The notes under the pieces were generated by a model. That model searched no databases. It saw only the letters and a list, made by a program, of their open reading frames with translations, and was not told where the DNA came from. The translations under genes were made by a program, and so were the position numbers. A stretch of 59,867 bases of DNA from a virus, in the IMG/VR virus record IMGVR_UViG_3300032116_000210, positions 1 to 59,867 of that record. One strand, written 5' to 3'. Below, in pieces: positions 31,813 to 42,586 of this stretch. The stretch's first letter is position 1. Each line of letters begins with the position of its first letter.

Positions 31813-32313
31813 ATGGCAGAAGGAATTATTCAGGAAAACATGGGTCGCCCAGAAGGCGAAGAACTCACGTTTGAAAACGTCAAGGAAAAAATTCAGATTC
31901 CGCCAGAGCTGCAAGACGCTTACGACCGCGTGGTCGTTGCTGGCATGAAGGTGATGTTCTCCAAGGAATCGCACAAGTTCATGCTCAAAGAGATGCAAGG
32001 CCAGGGGCCGGTGGCCGAGCGCCTGGGCAAGGGCATCGCTGGGCTTATGTTGATTCTGTTCAAAGAGTCAAACGAAACGATCCCGCCAGAAGTGATTATC
32101 CCTGCCGGCATTGAACTGCTCATGCGGGCTGTTGATTTTGTTCGCCGCACCGATTTGGGCGAAGTCACAAACCAAGACATCGGGGATGGCATGGAAATTA
32201 TGGTGACCACCATCCTTGAAAACTTCGGCGTAAAACCGGACCAATTCCGGCAAATGGTTAGCCAGTTTGACAACACCAATGTAGACGCTGCTGCGCAGCA
32301 GATGGGAGCCTGA
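31813..32313 (+). CDS. Helical protein of the ejection block
   Basis: A 166-residue, mostly helical protein (QDAYDRVVVAGMKVMFSKES, GLMLILFKES, PAGIELLMRAVDFVRR). The ATG at 31813 follows TAAGGAGAAG. No signal or certain membrane helix. It lies between two putative internal proteins; probably a virion component, function unknown. Confidence 0.65.
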   Translation: MAEGIIQENMGRPEGEELTFENVKEKIQIPPELQDAYDRVVVAGMKVMFSKESHKFMLKEMQGQGPVAERLGKGIAGLMLILFKESNETIPPEVIIPAGIELLMRAVDFVRRTDLGEVTNQDIGDGMEIMVTTILENFGVKPDQFRQMVSQFDNTNVDAAAQQMGA

Positions 32314-32314
32314 C

Positions 32315-33073
32315 ATGAGCCTGGGCGGATTAATCGGCGCCGTGATGAAACCCGCGGCCGAGGCTGGTGCGAAGTACGCCGAAAAGCGCATGGACATCGA
32401 CATCAAAAAAGAACTGGCTGCCGCGGAATCAGAGATGCGTCTGCGTGAAGATGAGGTTAGACGCCAGCGCGACATCCGCGACATCCCCGTGAAAGGCGCC
32501 GCAGAGACCGGCGTTGCGGTTGACCGCACAACTGCGGTCGGGCAAGCCCAGACCGGCGTCGACGTGGCGCGCGAAGACGCGCTTCGGCCTGGCAAAGTCG
32601 CGACTACTAAATCCACAGCGCTGGCTACGGGTGAAGCTGAGCGGGAGAACCTGGCTGCGTACGGCCGTGACGCAGGCGCCCGCGCCGGCGCACGAGCAAA
32701 GGCCGGCGACAGCGAGTCACTTGCGTCAAAGATGCAGGCGCGCCTGGCCGGCCTGGGGATCGACGAGAAACAGAAGATCCAGGCGCTCATCACCGAGTAC
32801 GAGAACCCCAGCACCAGCCCAGAGCGCAAGGCTCAGATCAAAGACTCGCTCACCGTGCGCGGAATTATCAAGCCGGGCGAGTTCGACACCGAGAAGGTCA
32901 CGACCGAGACCACGGACGACGCGGGCAACGTCACGAAGACCGAGCGCACGCAGCGCCGGACTTCCTCCACCACACCACCGAAAGGAACAAGCGGACCGAA
33001 AGAAGGAGATGAAGGCACCTCGAAGAGCGGCAAGCCAATCGTCTATCGCAACGGCCGGTGGGAGTATCAATAA
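32315..33073 (+). CDS. Charged helical protein of the ejection block
   Basis: A 252-residue protein. Residues 1-150 are highly charged helix (KELAAAESEMRLREDEVRRQ), ending in a disordered Thr/Lys/Gly stretch and a GKPIVYRNGRWEYQ tail. The adenine-rich C-terminal half is unlike the hydrophobic neighbours. It directly abuts the giant gene. Probably an internal protein; no family recognised. Confidence 0.6.
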   Translation: MSLGGLIGAVMKPAAEAGAKYAEKRMDIDIKKELAAAESEMRLREDEVRRQRDIRDIPVKGAAETGVAVDRTTAVGQAQTGVDVAREDALRPGKVATTKSTALATGEAERENLAAYGRDAGARAGARAKAGDSESLASKMQARLAGLGIDEKQKIQALITEYENPSTSPERKAQIKDSLTVRGIIKPGEFDTEKVTTETTDDAGNVTKTERTQRRTSSTTPPKGTSGPKEGDEGTSKSGKPIVYRNGRWEYQ

Positions 33074-36000
33074 ATGGCGTTGGTTCCCGAAGACGATCTC
33101 CCAGAAGGACTCGCCCCACGCGGGCTTGCGGTACCAGACGACGATCTGCCAGGTGCCCCGACCAAAGAAAAGGGCTTCGTCTCCAACGTCGGCGATCTTC
33201 TGGTCGAGGGCGGCAAGAGCGCGATCGCTTCGGCCCAGGTCTCGCCCGCGGTCATCAGCGGCGAGGGCGTACAGGACAAGGCTGGCCTGATTGCGCAGCA
33301 GCTGGCTAAGCCCCAGACCGATCAGCCCAAAGAACTGCGGGAAGCCAAGGGCGCCTTCAAAGACGAGGGCGAAGCCTGGGAGAAATCCCAAGGATTCCTA
33401 GAAGGCGCTGGCGCTGTCGGCCAGATGCTCTTCGAAGTCGGCCGCCAGGCCGTCACAAACCCCAAGGGCGTGGCCTATATGCTCTCCGAGCAGGCAGCCA
33501 ACATGGCCCCCGCCATCGTCGGCATGATCGCCGGCGGCAAGACCGGCGCCATGGTCGGAAGCGTTGCCGGCCCCAAAGGCGCGGCAGTCGGCGGCGTAGC
33601 CGGTGCCGTTGGCGGAGCCTTTACCGGCCAGGCGCCCCTTGAGATCGGCTCTGAATTTATCGGCCTGGTCGGAAAAGAGCTTTCCGCTCGAGGCCTGGAG
33701 CCGACCGAAGCCAACGTCGCCGCTCTATTGCAAGACCCCGAATTCACACAAGGCGCGATCAACGACGCACGCGTTAAAGGCGCCACGACCGCTGGTATTG
33801 ACGCCGCTCTTACCGTTGCCTCTGGTGGTATCGCCACCGGCCCCCGGCGTGCAGCACTCAAGACGGCCACCGAAGAGCTCGGCGCAGGCGCCGATGCGGC
33901 GCAGATTGCCAAGCGCGCCGGCGAGATCCTGGACCAGCGCACGCTTGGGCAGAAGGCGACGACTGGCGCCACGGCCGTTGGCGTGGACGTGGCTGGTGGC
34001 GGTCTGTCAGAGGCCGGTGGCCAGCTGGCGGCGTACGGCCAGGTCGACCTGGCAGACGTCGGCTTGGAAATGCTCGGCGAGCTGGGCGGTGCGGCCATCG
34101 AAGTGCCGGCCGCAGGCTATTCCGTCACCCGTGACCAGATCTCACGCCAGCGCCAGGCGCAGGCGCAGCAGCTTTTACAGCAGGCACCCGACGCCGCCAC
34201 CGCAGCGGCCGCTGCCAACGAGCTGGCAGGATCAGTGGCTGATCTCGAGGCAGCTGTAAGCCAGTACTTAACACCTGGCGGTGCCATTCCCACGCCCGAG
34301 CAGGCAGCCGCCGCCCCCGCCGGTCCCCGCGAAGACCCGACCCGGGCAATGATCGACCGGCAGGCTGGGCTCATCGCTGAGGCCCAAGCCGCGGGTACGG
34401 AATTCGACCGGCAGATGGCCCTGGACCAGGCCCAGGCTGCGCTCCCACAGCCCCAGGAAGGGCGCTCTGCTGGGTACGTCGACCTCACCCCCATGAACGA
34501 CATGCAGGCGCAGCAGCGCCTGGCAATCCTGCGCGACGAGACCGCTCGGTCAGGTGGTAATGCGCTTGCATTGGCCATCGTTCCGCACCCGGCGCAAGAG
34601 GGCCGCTTTGCCATCGGCACGCAGGCCCTGCCCGATCTCAACCTCCCCACCACGACACCCACAGTCACACCCGATCAGGCCCAATTCCAGATCGAATCCG
34701 CTGCCTTGGGCGGACAGGTTAGCCAGGCTCGCGCTGAGGACAGCGCGACTCGCGGTCCGGTCATTGACCGTGCACTGAAGAACGTCGAAGAGCGGGGCGG
34801 GGTGGCTACGCCATCCGAGGCGCGGATCTTCCAAGAGGCCGGCATTGGCCAGCCCTACGACCGCGTCGATCCCGCCCTCGAGCCGGGTCCCGCGCCGCTC
34901 ATCGAGACCGCCGGTGCTGCGCGTGAATCGTTCACGCCCAACCAGCAGCTGGCAGATCAAGAGGTCCAGGCCGACCAGGCCGCCCGCCGCCAGGCTGACC
35001 TCGCCCAGCGTGAGCGCACGACCCAGGAGCAGATCACAGCTACCAGCCAGCCGCAGGCTGCACCCGACGCTGGCCAGGTGATCTCTGCCCTGGTCACACC
35101 TGGCACGCAGCGCTCGGCCGAGCAGGTGCGCCTGGTCAATCAGGCCCGCAGCCGCTACAGCCCCCAAGACTTCAGCATCCTCGAGCGCGCCGCCACGGCA
35201 CCGTTCCAGCTGGACACGCAAGAGCGGATGCGCTTGCGTGAGCTGCGCAACCCGCCGGCTGTGCCCGAAACGAGCACGATCGTGCCCGAAACAGGCACGG
35301 GCCTCATGGGCACCCGCGTGGCCGCGCGCCTGGGGCAGCCCAGCAATGGCCGCATTGTCACGACCAACGCCAAGTTCTCCACGCAGCGTATAGACGGCAA
35401 GATCACGATCAACGACAGCGGCACGCAGCACGAGGTCCGTGTCGTCGAGCCAGCCCGCATGGGCACCGAAGGTCGTCTGCTGCAGCAGCTCGCCAGGATC
35501 TTCAACAAGCGCCTGATCGCATTCGAATCTGACACGCTGCAGGTCGACGGCTTTGTGCGCGACGAGGACAACGGGGCGATCTATATCAACGCCAAGGCTT
35601 CTGTCTCGCCGCTGGCCGTGTTCGGCCACGAGCTCACGCATCAGCTCAAGCGCGACAACCCGCAGGCCTACGCTGCCCTGGAGGCCGTCGTTCAGCGCGA
35701 GCTGGGCGAGGGCGCCATGGCGCAGTTCGAGAAGGACTACGGCGAGGGCGCCAATCTGGAGGAAATAACGAGTGACCTAGTCGGCAACCGATTCCAGGAG
35801 ACCGACTTCTGGCAGTCGGTGTTTGACGAGATCGCTGCCCAGAATTCAGAGCAGGCCCGCAACATCGTCTACCGCCTGGCCGCTGCAATCACCCGTGCGG
35901 TCAACGCATTCATGAAGGTCGTACGTCAGCCTGGATTCCAGTCTGACCAGTACGTCAAGGACCTCAACGCCGTGAAGGTGGCGGTGCGCCAGGCCCTGAC

Positions 36001-39000
36001 CACCTACGCCCAGCAGCAACGCCCTGCCACCGAGCAGGCTGCAGAGACAACGGCAGAGCCGGCCCAGCCGGCGGCCCGGCCCAGCATGGCCGAGCGGCTG
36101 CGTGAGGCGGCTCGTGCTGCTCGCACAGAGATGGGCGAGACAGTCACGGCAAGTAAGGCACGCCGCGGTGGCGTGGTCGAGCAGGCCGGCGAATTCACGA
36201 TCCGCACCCAGAAAGACGGCACGCTGGGCGTCAACGGAGACCCCGAAGCGATCCGTGCTCTGCTGCCCGAGGGCATCGCTGGCCGCGTTGTACCAGGGGG
36301 CATGGTCTTTACCACCGCCGCCGCGCCGCGTGTGCGCGCTGCGCTCGAGGGCCGCAAGCTGGCCTACAGCCGGGCAGGGCAGGTGACCGAAAAGCTGCCC
36401 ATGAAGGACGGCAAGTACGTCGGCGCGCCGGAGAAGTTCAACACCCCGGGCAAGATCACGCAGCTGCGCAAGTGGCTCAACCGCCTGGCCCGCGAAGGCG
36501 AGGCCGGCCGCTACTGGTACGAGAACAGCAGCCGCGAGGTGCTGGCCATGGTCGGCGGCAACGTCACAGAGGCCCGCAAGTTCGTGGCCCTGCTGTCGAT
36601 TTACTCGCCCCAGGCGAAGGTCGACGCCAACTCCACGTTTGCCCTGCGCGCATGGGCGCAATACAAGGCCGGCCAGCCGATCAGCGTCAAGACTGGCGTG
36701 CAGGACCGCAAGGCCCAGGAGGCGCTCGACGACGTCGACGCATTCTGGTCCGGCGAGAAGACCGGAAACTTCTTCTTCAACCTGCTGCGTGAGATTGACC
36801 CCAGCACGGCTGGCAAGCAGGGCGCCACGATCGACATGTGGATGATGCGCGCCGGTCAGTACAGCAACGACGCGCCGACTGCCACGCAGTACGCGTTCAT
36901 GGAGAACGAAACCAACCGCCTGGCGCAGGAGCTGGGCTGGGAGCCGCAGCAGGTCCAGGCTGCGATCTGGGTAGCGATGAAGGCCCGCATGGAAAACGCG
37001 GGCGTGAAAAAGCGCACCGAGGCGAGCAGCGAAAAGAAGGGCTGGATTCGCTACGAGTACCCGCTCAAGAACGGAAAGCCCCGCAAGACGCGGGTGATTG
37101 TCGATGCGCAGAAGCACCGCGACAACTGGCTCAAGCACGCCTTCGAACACGACCCCACGAAGGACGACACGCAGCAGGCGAAGTTCGACTTCAGCGACGG
37201 CTTACGGCGCCACGTCGGCCAACTGTCCTGGGAGGCCCGCCCTGGCCGTTCGACCAACGTGCTGCCGGGGGTCAATGACGCCCCGTATGAACAGCAGGTC
37301 GAGTTCCAGCAGGCCGTGCAGAAGGCGCTGCTCGATGAGAACGGTATTGACCTGCTGGCCTACAAGCTGGGCATGCTCATCGACGGCCCGGACATCTTGG
37401 CGCCAGGTGTGTGGCAGGGCGAGATTGCCGCCGGCATGCAGAAACTTGTGGCGCTTGCGCCTGCCAAAGGTGATGAAGGCAAGACCAGCATCGACCCGGC
37501 GCAGAAGAAAGCCATTGAGACCTACGCCGCGATGCTGGGGCTGCTGCTGCGCCAGGAGGGGGTGGGTTACCACCGTCCTTTCTACAACTCGGCAAAGAGC
37601 GCCAACAACGGGGTGGACCTGGTTGTCGGTCGTACCCTGTCTCCGGCCGAGGCACAAAGCCTGTGGGCGGCCATCGACCAGCGCATGCGTGCTGAAGGGG
37701 TAGAGAACTGGGAGAACAGCGCCGGAATGATCTCGTCGCCCACCGGCATGCGAGTTGTAAATTTCGGTGCCGTAAGTGACAATATCGCTTTCAGAGAATT
37801 AGTAAGGGACGCTGCCGAAACGCTGGCGATTGATGAGGTAGAGCTGCAGAGCTTTGCGAGCGACGGCGACCTGGTATTTAACGACTGGAAGGAAAGCCCA
37901 AATGGCGAAGATTATCGATCGCGGATACGCGAAGCCTACGGACCCGATCTACTCGAATGGGCCGGAACTGTTCTCGCCCCGCGCGTTCAGGCCGTCTTCA
38001 ACGAGTTCAGCTCCCGATACGGCTGGGGAGACCCCGGCCGAGTCGACACCCTCTTCGACCAGCCAGCAGCAGAAGCCGGGCCAGCCCAAGAAGTAACCAG
38101 CACCGACCCCAGCGCCGGCGATCAGAACCTACAGTTCAGCCGGCGCCGCAAGCCTGCACCCAAGAAGACAGTCAAGGCCTACAAGCTCTTCCGCGTCGAC
38201 GCACGCAAACCTGGTCAGCTCTTCCCGCTCTTCGTCAACGCCAACGACCCGGTCGACATCGGTGTCTGGCTGGACGCTGACGAGGGCCCGCTGACCGAGA
38301 AGGGCAAAGTCAAATCGAAGATTGGCGAGCTCGCCTACCGTCCCGGTTGGCATGCTGGCGATGTGCCTATTGCAACGCACATTGGCGGCAAGTCCGACCC
38401 GTCTCTGACTGCGCCAGACGTCAGGCCCGAGAACCACGTCTGGGCTGAGGTCGAGATGGCCGCCGATCGCGACTGGCAGAAGGAAGCCAACAAGCGTGGC
38501 ACCAACGCCCAGGGCAAGCTGATCGCAGGCAAGGCCCACATCACGGACCAGATCCCGACCGACGGCTTCTACCGATACAAGACCAACCCCAACATGACCG
38601 GCAACTGGCTCATTGGTGGGTCAATGAAGGTCAACCGTATCCTGTCGGATACAGAGGTCGAGCGGATCAACGCCGACGCTGGCGTGGAAGACCTGCCGCG
38701 TGAGCAGCCGTTTGACGCGGAGAAGTATGGGTTTGGTAAGGCCAAGCTCAGCCGCCAGCGCACTGGCCCCTTCTACTCGCAGCTGGCCGAGGCCATCGAC
38801 CAGGTGCCCGAGCGCCTGGCCACGCAGCCGGCTGCTCAGTGGAAGGCCTGGCTTGCTAGCAATGCAAGCAAGCTCGGGGTCAAGAAGGATGAGCTCGAGT
38901 GGTCCGGTATCAACGACTACCTGGACCTGCGCGGCAAGGACAAGGTCTCTAAGGACGAGATCGGCGAGTACCTGGACGCCAACAACGTGCAGGTCAAAGA

Positions 39001-42000
39001 CGTGCTCTACGACGACCAGATCGGAGAGAACACCAAGTTTGGTGAGTTCCAGCTGCCGGGTGGTGAGAACTACGCAGAGCTAATGCTGCAGCTGCCCGAC
39101 TCCGTCACCAAAGCCCGCGGCATTTCTGATTACCGCGTGCCGCAGATGCACCGCTACGGCAAACGCGACGCGGACTACAACCGCCTGCTGCACGTTCGCT
39201 TCAATGACCGCACCGACGCCGACGGCAACCGCGTGCTGTTCATCGAAGAGATTCAATCCGACTGGGCGCAGGAGGGTAGAAAGAGAGGGTTTGCCAAGGC
39301 TGGCGATAAGGCCTACGAAGTGCGGTTAAGCATGAACGGGGCGCGGGTCAACGCCGATGGCCAGGCCGTCTTTGCCACCCGCGAAGAAGCGCAAGAGCTT
39401 GCCGATAGAACGTCTGGCGCTCCGGCTTTCATGAATGCAGAAGTTGTTGAAATCGAAGCGCGCGGCGTATCGCAAGCCCCCTTCGTGCAAGACACCAAAG
39501 CCTGGGTCACCCTGGCCGTCAAGCGCATGCTGGTCTTTGCCGCAAGAAACGGCTACGACAAGGTGGCGTTCATCAATGGCCAGCAGTCAGCCGACCGGTA
39601 TGACTTGAGTAAGCAAGTCGATCGCGTTTCGTACTTCCCGGATTCGCAAATGGTAGTTGCTTACAAAAATGGCCGAATCGCAGCCGAGAAAAAAGTAGCT
39701 GACGAAAACGAACTAGCTGATGTCATCGGTAAAGACGCTGCGCGCAAAATTCTTGAACAGCCAGTAGAAGAAGTGGTTAACGCCCGCGGCAATCAAGCTC
39801 AAAGTTTGTCCGGCGTCGACCTCAAGGTCGGCGGCGAAGGCATGATCAAGTTCTACGACCAGATCGTGCCCCAGGTCGTCAACGACGTGCTCAAGAAAGT
39901 CGGCGGCGGCAAGCTCGAGCCAACCACCCTGGTCAACCAGGAAGGCGACTTCGACGCCGAGGATCTCGGCAACGCAACGCAGGCAGAGCTCGACCAGCTG
40001 GCAGCCGGCGGCGTGGCGATGATCCAGCCAGGCTTCACCATCACCGACGAGATGCGCGAGAAGGTCGAAGACGGCATGCCGCTCTTTTCCCGCAAGCGCA
40101 ACTACGGCACGCTGACCGCAGCCCAGGAGCAGGCGCTGCGCAACGTCGGCGGCATCGTGCCCACGCAGACCGTCAAGCAGCGCGCCGCAGAGCTCAAGCA
40201 GAAGTTCAGCCGCAGCTGGTTCTCCGGCATCTTCGACCAGTTCGCGCCGCTCAAAGAAGTCGACCAGCGGGCCTACATGCTGGCCCGTCTGTCCAAGGGT
40301 TCCGACGGGGCCCTGGAAGCGCTGATGCTCTACGGCAAACCGTTCATGAACGGCGACGTGCCCGACGTCAATGTCAACGACAAGGGCTTTATCCACGTCA
40401 TGGCCAGCCTCAAGGGCGAGCACGACCGCTTCCTCTGGTGGGTGGCCGCGCAGCGGGCCGAGAACCTCAAAGCCCAGGGCCGTGAGAACCTCTTCACCGA
40501 CCAGGACATCAGCTCGCTGAAGTCGCTCAACCAGGGCAACTTCGACGACGGCACGCCAAGGGCCCAGGCCTACGCCAACGCCCTGGTCAAGATGAACGAG
40601 TTCAACGACGCGGTGCTCGCGATCGCCGAGAAGTCCGGTCTCATCGACAGCGCGGCGCGGCAGCTCTTCAAAGACATGCCCTACGTGCCGTTCTACCGGG
40701 TCATGGAAGACGGCCTCGAGGGGCCGAGCTTTAGCTCCGGCCTGGTCAACCAGCAGGCCTGGAAGAAACTCAAGGGCGGCACGCAGAAACTCAACGAGGA
40801 CCTGCTCTCTAACGTCCTGCTCAACTGGGCCCACCTCTTCGATGCGTCTGGTAAGAACCGCGCAGCGGTGGCATCCATGCAGGCCGCAACCCAGATCGGT
40901 ATCGCGCAGCCCGTGGCCGCCGGCACCAAGGGTGCGGTCAAGGTCATGGAGCAGGGGCAGACCAAGCACTACACCATCGACGACCCCTACATCATGGAGG
41001 CCGTCACCTCGCTGAACTACCAGGCCCCTGGATTCTTCCAGCCTTTCAGCACGTTTAAGAAGTGGCTCACGATCGGCGTCACCGCCAGCCCGACCTTCAA
41101 GATCAAGAACCTGATCCGCGACTCCCTGCAGGCCATCGGCACCACGGACCTGAGCTACAACGTGGCCAGCAACGTGATGAAGGGCTTCAAGCTCGGCAGC
41201 CAGGACACCCAGACCTTCGCATCCATGCTCGCCGGCGGCGGCCTGATCCGCTTCGGCTCCATGCTCGAGGGCACCAGCCGCACGCAGTACCTGATCGAGC
41301 GGCAGGGCGGCATTCTGCTCAACGAAGGCGGCTGGAAAAAACTGCAGCGCCAGATGACCGGCCTGGTCGAGGCCTACGCAGAGGTCGGCGATCGCCTGGA
41401 GAACGTCAACCGGGCAGCGCTCTACGACCGACTGATCGCCAAGGGCTACAGCCAGGCCGAGGCCAACTTCATGGCCCGCGACCTGATGGACTTCAGCCTG
41501 CAGGGCCGCTGGCCGGTGGTTCGTTTCCTTGCCCAGTCGGTGCCGTTCCTGAATGCCCGACTTCAGGGTCTGAGCAAACTTGGGCGAGGGGCCAAAGAGG
41601 ACCCCCGACGGTTCGGCTATGTGGTCGGCGCCGTGGCGATGGCCAGCATTGCGCTGATGCTCGCCTACGAGGACGACGAAGACTGGAAGAAGCGCCCCGA
41701 TTGGGACCGCGACGCCAACTGGTGGTTCAAGATCGGCGACACCGCCTTCCGTATCCCGAAGCCCTTCGAGATTGGCGCCATCGGCACGGTGGCAGAGCGC
41801 ACCTGGGAGATGGCGTTTAACCAGGAGATGACCTGGAAGCGCTACCGCGCTCGCCTGAGCCACATGCTCTTCGAGACGTTCGCGATGGACCCCACGCCGC
41901 AGCTCATCGTGCCGATCTCCGAGATCTACGCCAACCGGGAAGGGTTCACCGGCCGCCCGATCGAGGGCATGAGCCTGGAAAAACTGCGCCCCGAAGACCG

Positions 42001-42583
42001 GGCCACCGAGAGCACCTCCAGTGTCGCCCGCATGCTGGGCCAGATGGGGCTACCCAGCCCGGTGTCCCTCGTCAAGGGCAGCTACGAGAAGCTCTCGCCG
42101 GTGCAGATCGACCACCTCATCCGCGGCTACTTCGGATGGCTAGGCACGACGGCCAGCAACATCGTGGACTTCGGGCTGCGGCCGCTAATGGGTCGTGGCG
42201 AGCGGCCTGAGTACCGCCTGAAAGACGTCTTCGTGGTGGGCAACTTCGCCGAGGGTCTACCCGCAGGCTCGAGCCGCTACGTCGACCAGCTCTATGACCA
42301 GGCGCGTATCATCGAGCAGGCCTACATGAGCTACCGCGACGCCGTGAAGAAGGGCGATCGGGAGCAGGCCAAAGAACTGCTGGCAGAAGAGGGCGACAAG
42401 ATCCGCGCCTACAAGGCGATCAACCGGATCTCGGACCAGGTGTCAGAAATCAACCGCAAAATTCGGCAGATTGAAGCTAGCAAGACCCTGTCTGCAGAGA
42501 CCAAGCGGCGGATGATTGACCAGCTGTCTCAGCGCAAGAACGCCATCGCCCAACGCAGCCAGCGGTTCGCTGCGATCGACTGA
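33074..42583 (+). CDS. Giant polyvalent (ejected) protein with HELTH peptidase motif
   Basis: A 3169-residue protein. Parts: Gly/Ala-rich hydrophobic region (~130-230); Ala/Gln helices to ~700; a zincin motif HELTH (852-856) followed by acidic helices; a conserved segment near 1150-1310 (LLSIYSPQAKVDANS); a domain at ~1695-1885 (KAYKLFR-KPGQLFPLF ... RYKTNPNMTGNW) and one at ~2035-2280 with EEIQSDWAQEGRKRGF and GEGMIKFYDQIVPQV, both known from large polyvalent proteins; and an LPD38-like region from ~2340 to the end. FSR-type linkers (SRRR ~1687, SRQR ~1891, SRKR ~2338) separate parts. Likely injected with the DNA to protect it and act on the host. Confidence 0.8.
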   Translation: MALVPEDDLPEGLAPRGLAVPDDDLPGAPTKEKGFVSNVGDLLVEGGKSAIASAQVSPAVISGEGVQDKAGLIAQQLAKPQTDQPKELREAKGAFKDEGEAWEKSQGFLEGAGAVGQMLFEVGRQAVTNPKGVAYMLSEQAANMAPAIVGMIAGGKTGAMVGSVAGPKGAAVGGVAGAVGGAFTGQAPLEIGSEFIGLVGKELSARGLEPTEANVAALLQDPEFTQGAINDARVKGATTAGIDAALTVASGGIATGPRRAALKTATEELGAGADAAQIAKRAGEILDQRTLGQKATTGATAVGVDVAGGGLSEAGGQLAAYGQVDLADVGLEMLGELGGAAIEVPAAGYSVTRDQISRQRQAQAQQLLQQAPDAATAAAAANELAGSVADLEAAVSQYLTPGGAIPTPEQAAAAPAGPREDPTRAMIDRQAGLIAEAQAAGTEFDRQMALDQAQAALPQPQEGRSAGYVDLTPMNDMQAQQRLAILRDETARSGGNALALAIVPHPAQEGRFAIGTQALPDLNLPTTTPTVTPDQAQFQIESAALGGQVSQARAEDSATRGPVIDRALKNVEERGGVATPSEARIFQEAGIGQPYDRVDPALEPGPAPLIETAGAARESFTPNQQLADQEVQADQAARRQADLAQRERTTQEQITATSQPQAAPDAGQVISALVTPGTQRSAEQVRLVNQARSRYSPQDFSILERAATAPFQLDTQERMRLRELRNPPAVPETSTIVPETGTGLMGTRVAARLGQPSNGRIVTTNAKFSTQRIDGKITINDSGTQHEVRVVEPARMGTEGRLLQQLARIFNKRLIAFESDTLQVDGFVRDEDNGAIYINAKASVSPLAVFGHELTHQLKRDNPQAYAALEAVVQRELGEGAMAQFEKDYGEGANLEEITSDLVGNRFQETDFWQSVFDEIAAQNSEQARNIVYRLAAAITRAVNAFMKVVRQPGFQSDQYVKDLNAVKVAVRQALTTYAQQQRPATEQAAETTAEPAQPAARPSMAERLREAARAARTEMGETVTASKARRGGVVEQAGEFTIRTQKDGTLGVNGDPEAIRALLPEGIAGRVVPGGMVFTTAAAPRVRAALEGRKLAYSRAGQVTEKLPMKDGKYVGAPEKFNTPGKITQLRKWLNRLAREGEAGRYWYENSSREVLAMVGGNVTEARKFVALLSIYSPQAKVDANSTFALRAWAQYKAGQPISVKTGVQDRKAQEALDDVDAFWSGEKTGNFFFNLLREIDPSTAGKQGATIDMWMMRAGQYSNDAPTATQYAFMENETNRLAQELGWEPQQVQAAIWVAMKARMENAGVKKRTEASSEKKGWIRYEYPLKNGKPRKTRVIVDAQKHRDNWLKHAFEHDPTKDDTQQAKFDFSDGLRRHVGQLSWEARPGRSTNVLPGVNDAPYEQQVEFQQAVQKALLDENGIDLLAYKLGMLIDGPDILAPGVWQGEIAAGMQKLVALAPAKGDEGKTSIDPAQKKAIETYAAMLGLLLRQEGVGYHRPFYNSAKSANNGVDLVVGRTLSPAEAQSLWAAIDQRMRAEGVENWENSAGMISSPTGMRVVNFGAVSDNIAFRELVRDAAETLAIDEVELQSFASDGDLVFNDWKESPNGEDYRSRIREAYGPDLLEWAGTVLAPRVQAVFNEFSSRYGWGDPGRVDTLFDQPAAEAGPAQEVTSTDPSAGDQNLQFSRRRKPAPKKTVKAYKLFRVDARKPGQLFPLFVNANDPVDIGVWLDADEGPLTEKGKVKSKIGELAYRPGWHAGDVPIATHIGGKSDPSLTAPDVRPENHVWAEVEMAADRDWQKEANKRGTNAQGKLIAGKAHITDQIPTDGFYRYKTNPNMTGNWLIGGSMKVNRILSDTEVERINADAGVEDLPREQPFDAEKYGFGKAKLSRQRTGPFYSQLAEAIDQVPERLATQPAAQWKAWLASNASKLGVKKDELEWSGINDYLDLRGKDKVSKDEIGEYLDANNVQVKDVLYDDQIGENTKFGEFQLPGGENYAELMLQLPDSVTKARGISDYRVPQMHRYGKRDADYNRLLHVRFNDRTDADGNRVLFIEEIQSDWAQEGRKRGFAKAGDKAYEVRLSMNGARVNADGQAVFATREEAQELADRTSGAPAFMNAEVVEIEARGVSQAPFVQDTKAWVTLAVKRMLVFAARNGYDKVAFINGQQSADRYDLSKQVDRVSYFPDSQMVVAYKNGRIAAEKKVADENELADVIGKDAARKILEQPVEEVVNARGNQAQSLSGVDLKVGGEGMIKFYDQIVPQVVNDVLKKVGGGKLEPTTLVNQEGDFDAEDLGNATQAELDQLAAGGVAMIQPGFTITDEMREKVEDGMPLFSRKRNYGTLTAAQEQALRNVGGIVPTQTVKQRAAELKQKFSRSWFSGIFDQFAPLKEVDQRAYMLARLSKGSDGALEALMLYGKPFMNGDVPDVNVNDKGFIHVMASLKGEHDRFLWWVAAQRAENLKAQGRENLFTDQDISSLKSLNQGNFDDGTPRAQAYANALVKMNEFNDAVLAIAEKSGLIDSAARQLFKDMPYVPFYRVMEDGLEGPSFSSGLVNQQAWKKLKGGTQKLNEDLLSNVLLNWAHLFDASGKNRAAVASMQAATQIGIAQPVAAGTKGAVKVMEQGQTKHYTIDDPYIMEAVTSLNYQAPGFFQPFSTFKKWLTIGVTASPTFKIKNLIRDSLQAIGTTDLSYNVASNVMKGFKLGSQDTQTFASMLAGGGLIRFGSMLEGTSRTQYLIERQGGILLNEGGWKKLQRQMTGLVEAYAEVGDRLENVNRAALYDRLIAKGYSQAEANFMARDLMDFSLQGRWPVVRFLAQSVPFLNARLQGLSKLGRGAKEDPRRFGYVVGAVAMASIALMLAYEDDEDWKKRPDWDRDANWWFKIGDTAFRIPKPFEIGAIGTVAERTWEMAFNQEMTWKRYRARLSHMLFETFAMDPTPQLIVPISEIYANREGFTGRPIEGMSLEKLRPEDRATESTSSVARMLGQMGLPSPVSLVKGSYEKLSPVQIDHLIRGYFGWLGTTASNIVDFGLRPLMGRGERPEYRLKDVFVVGNFAEGLPAGSSRYVDQLYDQARIIEQAYMSYRDAVKKGDREQAKELLAEEGDKIRAYKAINRISDQVSEINRKIRQIEASKTLSAETKRRMIDQLSQRKNAIAQRSQRFAAID

Positions 42584-42586
42584 TTC

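Noticed and set aside
39713-41863. A 716-codon leftward open frame inside the giant gene
   Set aside because: It is the antisense shadow of a GC-rich coding region, rich in His/Val/Ala/Leu/Gly, without a ribosome site or known domain.
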